Counted from the stretch's first letter, positions 42,226 to 52,028 are shown. The stretch: DNA of 64,000 nt from Clostridium saccharoperbutylacetonicum N1-4(HMT) (GCF_000340885.1 NC_020291.1:2975001-3039000); one strand, 5' to 3'. Translations and numbers: made by a program. Notes: a model not told the origin generated them from the sequence alone.

Positions 42226-44484
42226 ATGAAAGGGTTAAGATTAACAAAAGAAAAAATTTGTATTTCCTTGATTTTAATATTATCAGGAATACTGAATTTT
42301 GCAAATATAGCTATAGAGGGATATGGAAACGGATATTATGCAGCTGGCGTAAAAAGTATGACAATGAATCTTAAAAATTTCTTTTTTGTTTCCTTTGATC
42401 CAGCAGGCTTTGTAACAATAGATAAACCGGCAATGGGTTTTTGGCTTCAAGCTATATCAGCTAAAATATTTGGCTTTAGTGGCTGGAGTATACTTTTGCC
42501 ACAGGCATTAGCTGGAGTTATTTCAGTTTATTTATTATATTATTTAGTTAAAAAATCTTTTGGAATAACAGCTGGGTTAATTTCAGCTTTGTGTCTTACA
42601 GTGACTCCTGTATTTGTAGCTGCAAGCAGAAATAATACCATAGATAACTTATTGGTTGTAACTTTACTTTTTGCATGCATAGCGCTTACTAAGGCAGCTG
42701 AGGCAGGAAAAGCAAAATACCTTTATTTAAGTTTAGTACTTGTAGGTATTGGTTTTAATATAAAAATGTTAGAAGCATATATGATTGGTCCTGCTATATA
42801 TATAACTTATCTCCTTTCTTCAAAAATCTCTTTTAAGAAGAAAATAGGGCAACTTATTATTGGGTCAATTATTTTAGTTGCTGTATCTTTATCTTGGGCT
42901 GTAATTGTAGATTTAACACCAGCACAAAACAGACCTTATGTGGGTAGCAGTACTAATAATAGTGAATTAGAGCTCATAATTGGCCACAACGGTTTGGAAA
43001 GACTTGGTTTAAAAAGCTTGCTAAATGGTAAATTTGCTAAGAGTACAAATAAGGATGTTGAAGATAAAAATGCTGAGGCTTCAAAAGCTTATACTGAAAA
43101 TATAAAGAATAGTAATGATCAAATGGTTGAAAGAGAAAGAAATGTTAATGACCAAGATGATATGACAGTTGGGAGAATGAATGGTAATGGTCCAGGTGGA
43201 TCTGAAAATGGTAATAATCAAGGAATTCCACCAAATGGAGGTCAAAGTAATGGAGGTAATATGCAGCCACCAAGTGGAGGTATGCCAGATGGAGGAAATC
43301 AAGGTGGTGGACCAGGAGGGCAAGGCGGAACTCGAGGAACTTTTGGCTCAGAAGTGAAAGCTGGCATTACAAGATTATTTGCTAAGAGCAGCTTATCAGA
43401 TCAAATAATATGGTTTTTACCACTTGCAGTATTAGGTTTTATAGCAGGTTTAATAAAGGAAAAATTAAATTTCAAGTTAGATAATAAAAGAAAAATATCC
43501 CTTGTATTATGGATAACTTGGTTAGTACCTGAATTTATATATTTTAGTTTTACAACTGGATTATTTCATCCGTATTACTTAACCATGATGGCTCCACCAG
43601 CCGCAGCCTTAGCTGGAATTGGAATAACAACCATGTGGGAACTTTATAAAGAGCGTAGTTGGAAATCGGCAATATTACCAATAGCTTTTGCTGTAACAGG
43701 TGCAACTCATTTAATGATGCTGAATTATTTTTCAAGTAACTTATCAACTATTATTAGAAGTATAATCATAATAGCAGTTATATTATGTTTTGTAATATCT
43801 GTCCTATTAGCAGTACTAATTATTCTGAAAAAGAATGATAATGATAATAATAATTTAGTAACTAATAAAAAAATATATTTATCAAGAATACTAGTTGGAA
43901 TTGGAACAATAAGTATTTTAGTTACACCATTTATAGGGTCAAGTGCAGCAATAACTCATAGTGTAAATAGCAGCATCCCAAGTGCAGGGTTAGAGCTTCT
44001 TTCAAATGGAAGTAAAGTAAGCCTTAATGGAACACCATTTGGCAGGAGCAATGGAATGGATAATTCAAAATTAATTAATTTTTTAAAAAGTAATAAGACA
44101 ACAGAAAAATATTTACTAGTTGTTTCTTCTTCGCAAAGCGCTGATAACATTATAATACAAACAGGTGAATCTGTAATGGCTTTAGGGGGATTTTCTGGCT
44201 CTGATAAGACAATGACCTTGGAACAATTTAAGGAATTAGTTAAAAATGGAGAAGTAAGATACGTATTATCAGGAGGTAGAGGACCTGGTGGAAGTAATGA
44301 GATTATGAATTGGGTAACTGAAAATGGTAAGGTAGTTTTAGAAAGCGAGTATAAGGATACTGTAACCAACAATAACATGGAAGAGAATGATATAAATAAA
44401 GATACAAATTCAAAGAAACAAGGTTTTGGAGGAATGAACTCTGAACAATTATATGATCTTAAAGATGTAGCAGCTACTTTATAA
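42226..44484 (+). CDS. GT39/ArnT-like membrane glycosyltransferase with a Gly/Asn/Gln-rich insert
   Basis: 752 residues from ATG 42226 (GGGGGAG 6 bp upstream). GT-C fold with about 10-11 membrane segments; the early loop has the acidic FDPAGFVTIDKP motif expected for lipid-sugar transferases of the ArnT/PMT type. A low-complexity insert (about 310-375) rich in Gly, Asn, Gln and Pro lies in an extracellular loop, followed by membrane helices and a C-terminal soluble domain (about 590-752). Transfers a polyprenyl-phosphate sugar to a wall polymer or protein. Target unknown. Confidence 0.85.
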   Translation: MKGLRLTKEKICISLILILSGILNFANIAIEGYGNGYYAAGVKSMTMNLKNFFFVSFDPAGFVTIDKPAMGFWLQAISAKIFGFSGWSILLPQALAGVISVYLLYYLVKKSFGITAGLISALCLTVTPVFVAASRNNTIDNLLVVTLLFACIALTKAAEAGKAKYLYLSLVLVGIGFNIKMLEAYMIGPAIYITYLLSSKISFKKKIGQLIIGSIILVAVSLSWAVIVDLTPAQNRPYVGSSTNNSELELIIGHNGLERLGLKSLLNGKFAKSTNKDVEDKNAEASKAYTENIKNSNDQMVERERNVNDQDDMTVGRMNGNGPGGSENGNNQGIPPNGGQSNGGNMQPPSGGMPDGGNQGGGPGGQGGTRGTFGSEVKAGITRLFAKSSLSDQIIWFLPLAVLGFIAGLIKEKLNFKLDNKRKISLVLWITWLVPEFIYFSFTTGLFHPYYLTMMAPPAAALAGIGITTMWELYKERSWKSAILPIAFAVTGATHLMMLNYFSSNLSTIIRSIIIIAVILCFVISVLLAVLIILKKNDNDNNNLVTNKKIYLSRILVGIGTISILVTPFIGSSAAITHSVNSSIPSAGLELLSNGSKVSLNGTPFGRSNGMDNSKLINFLKSNKTTEKYLLVVSSSQSADNIIIQTGESVMALGGFSGSDKTMTLEQFKELVKNGEVRYVLSGGRGPGGSNEIMNWVTENGKVVLESEYKDTVTNNNMEENDINKDTNSKKQGFGGMNSEQLYDLKDVAATL

Positions 44485-44504
44485 TCAGTTAGATTTAAAA
44501 ATAG

Positions 44505-44574
44505 AAATAAGAGGCAAGTTTATTATAGTGGCTATATTAAGAAGCTATAATTATAAAGGCTTGCCTCTTATTTA
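44505..44574 (+). terminator. Terminator or attenuator between the two GT-C genes
   Basis: AAATAAGAGGCAAG (44505) pairs with CTTGCCTCTTATTT (44559-44572), with a 40-nt loop holding a further small stem. As the next gene starts 32 bp later, this may be a partial terminator that lowers downstream expression. Confidence 0.7.
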
Positions 44575-44605
44575 AATATATTGGAGAGGAAAGGAAATTA
44601 AAAGG

Positions 44606-46261
44606 ATGGATATAGGTAATTTAAAAAAGCAAATATTTAAAATAAGCTTAGTATTTATAGTATTATTATCTTTATTTACCTGTGTATATTCAATTCAACA
44701 TTATAATGGAAGTAATACTATGGGGCAAAATGTTCAATTTAATATACAAGGGTTTAATAATACTACTGATATAAATATACCTGAGAATATGCCACCTTCA
44801 AAGGAAAGAGCAAATTCAAATGGAAATATTACAATGCAAAATGAAAATGGACAGCCTAGAGAAGGTAAGAGTAATGAGCAAGAGAAAAATGGAGAAAGAC
44901 GTATGCAGCCTGGGAAGTTTGGCGAAAATATGCAAAAAGGTGCTGGAAATACAAAATATCTATTTGGTCTCAGTATTTATAGTATATCATTTTTAATATT
45001 ATGCTTCGGACTTTATTATTTATTTAGACGTAAAAAATTAGAATTTGATTTTAAGAATGAAAAAATATTGATAATGACATTATTATTAGTAGGATTTTTA
45101 TTAAGAATTTCAGCTTCAACACTTATGGATGGATATAGTGGCGATATTAATTTATTTAAAAACTGGGCTATGACTGCCGCTAATGGTCTTTCAACTTTTT
45201 ATTCAAGCGCAAGACAGGCAGATTATCCACCTCTATATATTTATGTTTTAGGATTAGTGGGGAAAATTGCTAATATCACAATGCTTAATTCGTATTATGT
45301 ATTGCTACTTAAAATACCAGCTATAGCTGCAGATGTTATTACCGCCTTTATTATATATAAACTTGCAAAGAATTATTTGAATTCTGCTATCAGCATTTTT
45401 TTAGCTGCATTTTATATTTTTAATCCTGCAGTTTTTATAGATTCAACGTTTTGGGGACAAGTAGATTCATTTTTTACTCTATTAATTTTTATTGCAACTT
45501 ATTTATTACATGAAAAGAAATATGCTTTTTCTTCTTCAATGTTTGCAGCTTCTATACTTATGAAACCACAAGGAATTATATTTCTTCCAATTTTATTTTT
45601 TGAGTTAGTAAGGCAAAGTAAGATAAAGAATTTTATGTTTTCAGCCTTGGCAGCCTTGGTAACTATATTAGTTATTATTATTCCATTTTCGATAAATCAA
45701 CAAAATCCATTATGGATTGTAAGTTTGTATACAAAAACAATATCAGAATATCCCTATGCTTCTGTAAATGCTTTTAATTTTTTTAGCTTAATTGGCGGGA
45801 ACTATAAAAGTTATAATACAAATTTGTTTATAGTTAATTATCATACCTTAGGAATGTTGTTTATTGTTATAACAACTTTAATTGGATGGTTTGTTTATAT
45901 TAAAGGAAATAACAGAAAATATGTTTCAGCAATAGCTTTGCTGCAAATTGCAGGTGTCTTTACTTTTTCCGTTGGAATGCATGAAAGATATTTATTTCCA
46001 GCAGTGGCCTTAGCGGTTTTATCTTACATATATTTAAAGGATAAACGATTTATGATATTGGCTATTGGCTTTAGTATTACGAGTTATATTAATATTTCAA
46101 CAATCCTATTTAATTTAAAAGCTTCAATATTTAATAATCTTATGGGAATTACGTCTATATTAAATATTGTGCTTGTTGCATATTTGTTAAAAGTCCTTTT
46201 GGATAATGTGGTTGAGAAATTTTCACTTAAATATAAAAGAATTGAAAGTGAAGCAATATAA
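44606..46261 (+). CDS. GT-C family membrane glycosyltransferase (GT87/mannosyltransferase-like)
   Basis: 551 residues; GGAGAGGAAAGG precedes the ATG. One N-terminal membrane segment (about 11-28), a polar Asn/Gln/Glu-rich segment (about 35-110), then about 10 membrane helices. Conserved GT-C points: DGYSGDINLFKNWA, DYPPLYIYVLG and the WGQVDS motif. Resembles bacterial mannosyl-type transferases of families GT87/PIG-M. Works with the two preceding genes on lipid-linked sugars at the outer membrane face. The ATG lies close to a strong upstream hairpin. Confidence 0.8.
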   Translation: MDIGNLKKQIFKISLVFIVLLSLFTCVYSIQHYNGSNTMGQNVQFNIQGFNNTTDINIPENMPPSKERANSNGNITMQNENGQPREGKSNEQEKNGERRMQPGKFGENMQKGAGNTKYLFGLSIYSISFLILCFGLYYLFRRKKLEFDFKNEKILIMTLLLVGFLLRISASTLMDGYSGDINLFKNWAMTAANGLSTFYSSARQADYPPLYIYVLGLVGKIANITMLNSYYVLLLKIPAIAADVITAFIIYKLAKNYLNSAISIFLAAFYIFNPAVFIDSTFWGQVDSFFTLLIFIATYLLHEKKYAFSSSMFAASILMKPQGIIFLPILFFELVRQSKIKNFMFSALAALVTILVIIIPFSINQQNPLWIVSLYTKTISEYPYASVNAFNFFSLIGGNYKSYNTNLFIVNYHTLGMLFIVITTLIGWFVYIKGNNRKYVSAIALLQIAGVFTFSVGMHERYLFPAVALAVLSYIYLKDKRFMILAIGFSITSYINISTILFNLKASIFNNLMGITSILNIVLVAYLLKVLLDNVVEKFSLKYKRIESEAI

Positions 46262-46355
46262 AAAATATAAAATTGAAATCAATTTTTAGAAGAGAGTAAC
46301 TTATAAAATCCTGGGTATATTAATAACGTACTATTAAAAACAAAGGAGGAGAAAT

Positions 46356-46793
46356 ATGAGCAGTGCAACTATGACTATTTCAGCCAAGAAAAAATTGGAA
46401 AATAAAGATCATAATGCTATAATAACAAATTCTACTTCTGAAACTCTGATTGTATTTGGTCCTATAAGAGAAACAGAAGGAGGAAACTATGAAAACTCAT
46501 GGTATGTTCTTCATCCAGGAAAAACTACCCCAGGAAATTGGCAATGTGATGGAATTTATGTACCTAAGGATAGAGAATTTAAACAAATGAATGGACAAAT
46601 TACACAAGGACCAGTAGCTATAAAGTATGGCAGTTTAATACCTGTGACAATAACTCAAGCTGGAAAGCAGTACTCAGAAAAAGATCATCATAATGAAGGA
46701 ATATTTCATTCAAATGAAATTAATTGGGATATACCAAATTTTACAGCAGAGTATTGTCAAAACATAAGTATGGAAAAATATCAAATTCCATAA
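46356..46793 (+). CDS. Hypothetical protein (145 aa)
   Basis: 145 residues; AAGGAGGAG ahead of ATG 46356. No signal peptide, no membrane segment. Beta-rich pattern with conserved-looking aromatic points: NSWYVLHPGKTTPGNWQCDGIYVP and a Gln/Gly run around 80-90. It reads like a compact beta-sandwich protein. I do not recognise the family. It has its own ribosome site and a terminator at 46824, so it is probably a single-gene unit. Confidence 0.65.
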   Translation: MSSATMTISAKKKLENKDHNAIITNSTSETLIVFGPIRETEGGNYENSWYVLHPGKTTPGNWQCDGIYVPKDREFKQMNGQITQGPVAIKYGSLIPVTITQAGKQYSEKDHHNEGIFHSNEINWDIPNFTAEYCQNISMEKYQIP

Positions 46794-46823
46794 GCTTTTA
46801 GTGAGTATATATACCTGAACTTA

Positions 46824-46868
46824 AAAATCTGTGTATTATCATTATTATAATACATGGATTTTTTTATT
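46824..46868 (+). terminator. Terminator after the 145-aa gene
   Basis: AAAATC..TGTATTAT (46824-46839) pairs with ATAATACA..GATTTT (46847-46864), then T-run. Confidence 0.75.
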
Positions 46869-46954
46869 TATCACCCATTACTTCTTAAATAAATTAAAAT
46901 ATTTAGGAGTTTAATTAATTAGAACTTATATATTTAATAAATATATGATATAGT

Positions 46955-46970
46955 TTACATAGCGATGTAA
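46955..46970 (+). promoter_or_regulatory. Palindromic operator candidate ahead of the SDR gene
   Basis: TTACATAGCGATGTAA, a 6-4-6 perfect inverted repeat about 45 bp ahead of the gene start and near AT-rich promoter-like text. Which regulator would bind is unknown. Confidence 0.35.
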
Positions 46971-47014
46971 GTAATTTAGACATTGGTTTTTGACTAGTTG
47001 AAGGAGGTACAATT

Positions 47015-47731
47015 ATGAATTTTTGGCAAAACAAATGTGTTATTGTAACAGGAGGAACTTCTGGCCTTGGTAGAAGCTTGGTTTTGAAGCTTATAGAAGC
47101 AGGAGCAAAAGTAGCTTTTTGCGGTAGGTCAAAAGATAAGATGGAAGAAGTTCTAAATGAAATTAATCCTGACCTTAGGGATAACATATATAATGATATT
47201 TTTGAAATTACAGAGGAAGATAAAATAATCACTTTTGTACAAAGTGCAGCAAATAAATTTGGAACAATAGATGTCTTGATTAATTGTGCAGGTGCAAATA
47301 CAGCTAGAGCCCTTGTTGAAGAAATTAAAATAGAAGACATGGATTGGATGCTGAAAGTAAATATGATGGCACCACTTATGTTTATAAAAGAAGCCTATAA
47401 ATATATGAAGGAGAAAAAAGAAGGACTAGTTGTTAATATTCTTTCAACATGCTGCTTATTTTCTAATGAAGGAATCGCAGCCTATACAGCATCAAAAGGT
47501 GCATTGGATAGCTTGACTAAAGTGTTTAGAAAAGAAGCAAGAAGGAATAATGTTAGGGTTTGTTCTGTATATCCAGGAGGAATAAATACAGCTTTTAGAG
47601 CTCAAGCTAGAGAAGAATACTTAAGTGCAGAAAGTTCTGCTGAAACAATATTAAGATCATTAGATATAGATAAAAATGTAGCTTTGGATGAAATTGTTTT
47701 ACGACCTTTTGTAGAATCAAATTATTGTTAA
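47015..47731 (+). CDS. Short-chain dehydrogenase/reductase
   Basis: 238 residues; AAGGAGGT ahead of ATG 47015. Classical SDR: cofactor loop GGTSGLGRS near residues 10-18, NCAGAN, and catalytic Ser..Tyr-x3-Lys (ILSTCC.. AAYTASKGALD). Arg after the first beta strand region (CGRSKDK) favours NADP(H). Substrate cannot be told; FabG-like 3-ketoacyl reduction is possible but the gene is not in a fatty-acid cluster. Confidence 0.85.
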   Translation: MNFWQNKCVIVTGGTSGLGRSLVLKLIEAGAKVAFCGRSKDKMEEVLNEINPDLRDNIYNDIFEITEEDKIITFVQSAANKFGTIDVLINCAGANTARALVEEIKIEDMDWMLKVNMMAPLMFIKEAYKYMKEKKEGLVVNILSTCCLFSNEGIAAYTASKGALDSLTKVFRKEARRNNVRVCSVYPGGINTAFRAQAREEYLSAESSAETILRSLDIDKNVALDEIVLRPFVESNYC

Positions 47732-47948
47732 TGATAAAAGTCATAATTGAAGTTTGCGTAGCAAAGATTAATTGTGGCTTTTGTTTTTTAGTGATAAAAT
47801 AGTAAAACAAATCTAAAAGGCTTTTTCATATTAAAATTTCTATAATGTATTATATTTTACATAAATGGATATAAGTATAGGAAAAAAGTAAAAATATATG
47901 TATAATAGGAATGAATGAATAGTGATTAATTAAATAGGAGGCGATTTT

Positions 47949-49364
47949 GTGAAAGTAGTAAAATCAGAATTTTTGTCTAATAGCAAAGCTGTTGTAAGGA
48001 AGCTTATTAGCATGTTATCTGAAGAATATAAATATGTTTCAGTACTAGGAACTGATATTAAAGGAAAGAGTTACAGAGTTTCAAAAACGGGAATAGAAGT
48101 AAATGATTCATTTTTAGTTGAAAGAGGTTTTGTTGTAAGAATACATAATGGTGTAAATTATTCAGAGTACTCATTTAATAATATAAGTGATGATACTTTA
48201 GGTGCTATTGTTAAAGAAATTTCAACAAAGCTAAACAAAGTAATAAAAGATATTTCTGTTAATTCATATGACATTATTGAAGAAAAAGAAATAAAGGAAA
48301 TCTTCATAGGTGAAATGAAAATAGATCCAGAAGAAGTTGGCTCAGAGGTAATTATAAAGACTCTATCAGAAATAAAAGATGCAGCTTTGGCTCATTCAGA
48401 TTTAGTTGTAAATATTGATGCTATTTACAATACTTATCATATATCAAAACTTTTTATGTCTAATAAAAAAGACTTAGAACAATCTTATATGCTTGGAGAA
48501 GGTTATATATTCTCTATAGCTAGAAAAGAAGAAAAAACTAAGTATTACTTTAAACCTTTCTCAGGCTTAAAAGGCTTCGAAATACTTGATGAACTTAAAG
48601 CGGAATATAAGAATGTTGTTGAAACAAGCATAAAGTTATTAGATGCTAAAAATGTTCAACCAGGAGAATATGAAGTTATTTGTGCTCCAGATGTTGCTGG
48701 ATTAATAGCTCATGAGGCCTTTGGACATGGAGTGGAAATGGATATGTTTGTTAAGGATAGAGCAAAAGGGGCAGAATTTATAGGAAAGCAAGTTGCATCT
48801 AAGATTACAACTATGCATGATGGAGCAACAGCTGCTAATCATATGTCTTCATATCTTTTTGATGACGAAGGAACAATAGGAACAGACACTGTAGTTATAG
48901 AAAATGGTATTTTAAAAGCTGGTATTTCAGATATATTATCAGCAATCAAACTTGGAACAACTCCAACTGGGAATGGTAAGAGACAATCTTTTGAAAGAAA
49001 AGCATATGCAAGAATGACAAATACCTTTTTTTCACCAGGAAATGATAAACTTGAAGATATGATTGCATCAGTTAAAGATGGATATCTTCTTGAAGGTTCA
49101 TATAGTGGTATGGAAGATCCAAAGAGCTGGGGAATACAATGTATAGCATCTTTTGGAAGAGAAATTAAAGATGGTAAACTTACTGGTAATATAATAGCGC
49201 CTGTGGTGATGACAGGATATGTACCAGATTTATTAAATTCAATTTCAATGGTTTCAGAAACAGTTGAACTAGGTGGTTCTGGCTACTGTGGTAAAGGTTA
49301 CAAAGAATTTGTAAAAACTTCCTGCGGTGGTCCATACATTAAAGCGAAAGTGAGGTTAGGTTAA
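47949..49364 (+). CDS. tldD: TldD family metalloprotease
   Basis: 471 residues with a GTG start behind TAGGAGGCG. The active-site motif HEAFGH at 255-260 (HExxxH zinc site) is intact, followed by GVEMDMF. TldD and TldE form a cytoplasmic complex that trims unstructured peptides; in other bacteria it matures microcins and degrades CcdA. Its stop overlaps the tldE start (TAATG at 49362), so the pair is coupled. No peptide precursor gene is visible beside it. Confidence 0.9.
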   Translation: MKVVKSEFLSNSKAVVRKLISMLSEEYKYVSVLGTDIKGKSYRVSKTGIEVNDSFLVERGFVVRIHNGVNYSEYSFNNISDDTLGAIVKEISTKLNKVIKDISVNSYDIIEEKEIKEIFIGEMKIDPEEVGSEVIIKTLSEIKDAALAHSDLVVNIDAIYNTYHISKLFMSNKKDLEQSYMLGEGYIFSIARKEEKTKYYFKPFSGLKGFEILDELKAEYKNVVETSIKLLDAKNVQPGEYEVICAPDVAGLIAHEAFGHGVEMDMFVKDRAKGAEFIGKQVASKITTMHDGATAANHMSSYLFDDEGTIGTDTVVIENGILKAGISDILSAIKLGTTPTGNGKRQSFERKAYARMTNTFFSPGNDKLEDMIASVKDGYLLEGSYSGMEDPKSWGIQCIASFGREIKDGKLTGNIIAPVVMTGYVPDLLNSISMVSETVELGGSGYCGKGYKEFVKTSCGGPYIKAKVRLG

Positions 49365-50668
49365 TGTTAGAAAAAATAAAACAAATTCTTACTGAAAATA
49401 AAGACGTTGATGGATATAAAATCATAGAAAATAAAGTTGAAGCAAATGAACTTTTCTTTATTAAGAAGAATGTTGATATGGATAGAGCTAAAGATGTTCA
49501 ACATTTTAAGGTAACAGTTTATAAGGATATAGAAGAAAATGGTGAAAAATATAGGGGAGCAGCATCTACTAATATTCATCCAACAATGAGTACAGAAGAA
49601 ATGGAAAAGGCAATAAATGATGCATTATTTGCAGCACAGTTTGCTAAAAATCCTTATTACCCATTGGTAAAACATTCTACAAAATATAAAACAGTTGAAG
49701 CAGGTAAATTTTCAACAGAAACTTTACCTTATTGGATCAATGAAGTTACAAAAGCAACTTATAAAAAGGACAACTATGAAAAAGGTGGAATAAATTCTTG
49801 TGAAATCTTTTTAAATAAAGTATACACCCATGTGGTAAATTCAGAAGGTGTAGATGTTGAAGCAATTAATTACGAATGTATGGTTGAGTTGGTAGCCACT
49901 TGGAAGGAAACTGGCGAGGAAGTTGAATTGTATAGATGTCTTAATTTTTCAGAATTAGATTCAGACGAAATAGCTCGTGAAGTAGAAGATATGATTAATA
50001 TATGTAAAGAAAAAGCAATTGCAAAGAGTACTCCTAATCTTGAAAAGGCTACTGTATTATTTACTGGTGAAGCCGTAAAAGAATTATTTAGTTTTTACTA
50101 TACAAAAAGTAATGCAATTTCAGTTTATAAAAATGAATCAACATGGAAAATTGGCGATAAGATTCAAGGAGAAGAAGCTCAAGGTGATCTTATAACAATG
50201 ACTGTAGATCCATTCTTAAAGAATTCAACTCATTCAGGAAGCTTTGATGAAGATGGCTTTCCATTAGAACCAGCAGCAATAATAGAAAATGGTGAGTTAA
50301 AGAGATATATTTCTAACAATAGATATGCACATTATTTACAAGTAGAGCCTACAGGAAATATTAGTAACATAGTAATAAGTGGTGGAAGCCAAAGTGTTGA
50401 TGAATTAAGAAAAGAGCCACATATTGAAGTTGCAGTATTTTCAGATTTTACTATGAATGATGTGACTGGTGATTTTTGTGGAGAAATAAGATTAGCACGA
50501 TATTTTGATGGTAAAAACACAATTCCTGTAACTAGCGGTTCTATCTCTGGAAATATAAATGAATTACATAAGCATATGTATTTATCTAAAGAAATTGAAC
50601 AAGATAATAGTTTTATGGGTCCTAAGGGTGTTAAGCTGTTAAACGTAACAGTTGCTGGAATTGAATAA
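49364..50668 (+). CDS. tldE: TldE/PmbA family protein
   Basis: 434 residues. Same family as TldD but lacks the HExxxH site, as expected of the TldE partner. Conserved stretches include GEAVKELFSFYY and the substrate-groove region ending GEIRLARYFDGKNTIPVTSGSISGN. Works with TldD. The next gene begins 5 bp after its stop. Confidence 0.88.
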   Translation: MLEKIKQILTENKDVDGYKIIENKVEANELFFIKKNVDMDRAKDVQHFKVTVYKDIEENGEKYRGAASTNIHPTMSTEEMEKAINDALFAAQFAKNPYYPLVKHSTKYKTVEAGKFSTETLPYWINEVTKATYKKDNYEKGGINSCEIFLNKVYTHVVNSEGVDVEAINYECMVELVATWKETGEEVELYRCLNFSELDSDEIAREVEDMINICKEKAIAKSTPNLEKATVLFTGEAVKELFSFYYTKSNAISVYKNESTWKIGDKIQGEEAQGDLITMTVDPFLKNSTHSGSFDEDGFPLEPAAIIENGELKRYISNNRYAHYLQVEPTGNISNIVISGGSQSVDELRKEPHIEVAVFSDFTMNDVTGDFCGEIRLARYFDGKNTIPVTSGSISGNINELHKHMYLSKEIEQDNSFMGPKGVKLLNVTVAGIE

Positions 50669-50673
50669 ACTGC

Positions 50674-51144
50674 ATGAGAATATCAAGAATAATTGCATTT
50701 ATAATGATTTTTTTGTTGTCAAGTATATCTTTACTTGTTTATTTTCTTTATCCTAAAAGTGGCACTGCCGATAGTTTTTTGTTAAAAGATATAAATAAGG
50801 ATTCAATAACAAGAATTAGACTTTATGAATACAATCTTGAAGAGGCTAGAGAAATTCAAGATAAAGCTAAGATTCAAGAGTTTCTATCACAACTAAGTAA
50901 ATTAAACTTGGAAGAATGTAGTGACAATATTTCAGTAAATCATAAGGATGTATATGATATAATTCTTTCTAACAAGAACGGATATCTATCTAAAGATGGA
51001 ACTGAAAAAATTTCAGAGTTGCAAATCTCTTTATATAATACAGGTTATATTGTTTGGGATAGAGAAGGAACTCTTAAATCAAAATATTTTAAAATTAAAG
51101 AGCTTCAAGAAGTACAGAAATTAAAAGAATTAATTTCAAATTAA
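50674..51144 (+). CDS. Hypothetical membrane-anchored protein (156 aa)
   Basis: 156 residues starting 5 bp after tldE. One N-terminal membrane segment (about 4-26, RIIAFIMIFLLSSISLLVYFLY), then a soluble outside domain of mixed helix and strand (SITRIRLYEYNLEEAREIQDK..). Ribosome site is weak; translation may be coupled to tldE. Family not recognised. Ends ahead of a strong terminator. Confidence 0.6.
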   Translation: MRISRIIAFIMIFLLSSISLLVYFLYPKSGTADSFLLKDINKDSITRIRLYEYNLEEAREIQDKAKIQEFLSQLSKLNLEECSDNISVNHKDVYDIILSNKNGYLSKDGTEKISELQISLYNTGYIVWDREGTLKSKYFKIKELQEVQKLKELISN

Positions 51145-51154
51145 AGATATAATC

Positions 51155-51206
51155 AAAGCTTGCAACGTCAGTTATTTTATTTGACGTTGTAAGCTTTATT
51201 TTTTCA
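51155..51206 (+). terminator. Terminator after tldDE and the 156-aa gene
   Basis: AAAGCTTGCAACGTCA (51155-51170) pairs with TGACGTTGTAAGCTTT (51182-51197), followed by ATTTTTTC. Confidence 0.9.
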
Positions 51207-51208
51207 TT

Positions 51209-51225
51209 TGTGACCATATTGTAAC
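51209..51225 (+). promoter_or_regulatory. OmpR-type direct repeats ahead of the two-component genes
   Basis: TGTGAC (51209-51214), CATAT, TGTAAC (51220-51225), 11-bp period, followed by a TATTATAAT-like -10 region near 51232. Matches the repeats at 41116-41143; autoregulation by the response regulator is likely. Confidence 0.55.
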
Positions 51226-51345
51226 AATAATATATTATAATTAAAGCATGTAAGTTCTATTTATGATCATACATTTCAATTCAAGAAATCACAAAATGAT
51301 TTCCTTGTAGATTGATAATTGAACATTGATAATTGGAGTGATAGC

Positions 51346-52026
51346 ATGAAAGAAAATAAAATTTTAGTAGTTGATGATGAACCATTAATAAGAAAGCTTG
51401 TTACAGATTTTTTAAAAAAACAAGGTTATATAACTGTTGAAGCAGAAGATGGTAAAAAGGCTATGGATTTATTTTGGAGTGAGGGAAATATAGATTTAAT
51501 TATTCTAGATGTAATGCTTCCAGAATATGATGGATTTACAGTATGCAGAGAAATAAGAAAGAAGTCTAAAGTTCCAATCATAATGCTTACGGCAAGGGGT
51601 GAAGAATTTGACGAAGTTTTTGGTTTAGATATTGGTGCAGATGAATATATTTCAAAGCCTTTTAGTCCTAATATCTTAATAGCAAGGGTAAATGCAGTTC
51701 TTAGAAGAGCAGTAACAGCAGCAGAAACAGATACTGATGTTAAAAAGTATAATGGATTAATTGTTGATCATAATGCTCATCAAGTTACTATTGATGGATC
51801 TATAGTTGATTTAAGTCCAAAAGAATATGAGTTGTTAGCTTACTTATCTGAAAATTACGGAAAAGCTTTAAGTAGAGAACAAATTTTAGATAAAGTATGG
51901 GGCTATGATTATTATGGAGATTTAAGAACAGTAGATACACATATAAATAGATTGAGAATAAAACTTGGTGAAAAGAGCGAATTTATTCAAACAGTACGCG
52001 GTTATGGTTATAGATTTGAGGAATAA
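51346..52026 (+). CDS. OmpR-family response regulator (PhoP/WalR-like)
   Basis: 226 residues from ATG 51346 (GGAGTG 6 bp upstream). Receiver domain (about 1-115) with acidic DDE at 10-12, phosphoacceptor Asp55 (LIILDVMLP) and Lys in ISKPFSP; C-terminal winged-helix (about 128-226) with the turn GDLRTVDTHINRLR and end VRGYGYRF. The sensor kinase follows 2 bp after the stop. Direct repeats suited to this class lie upstream of its own gene and of the glycosylation operon at 41116. Confidence 0.92.
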   Translation: MKENKILVVDDEPLIRKLVTDFLKKQGYITVEAEDGKKAMDLFWSEGNIDLIILDVMLPEYDGFTVCREIRKKSKVPIIMLTARGEEFDEVFGLDIGADEYISKPFSPNILIARVNAVLRRAVTAAETDTDVKKYNGLIVDHNAHQVTIDGSIVDLSPKEYELLAYLSENYGKALSREQILDKVWGYDYYGDLRTVDTHINRLRIKLGEKSEFIQTVRGYGYRFEE

Positions 52027-52028
52027 AG

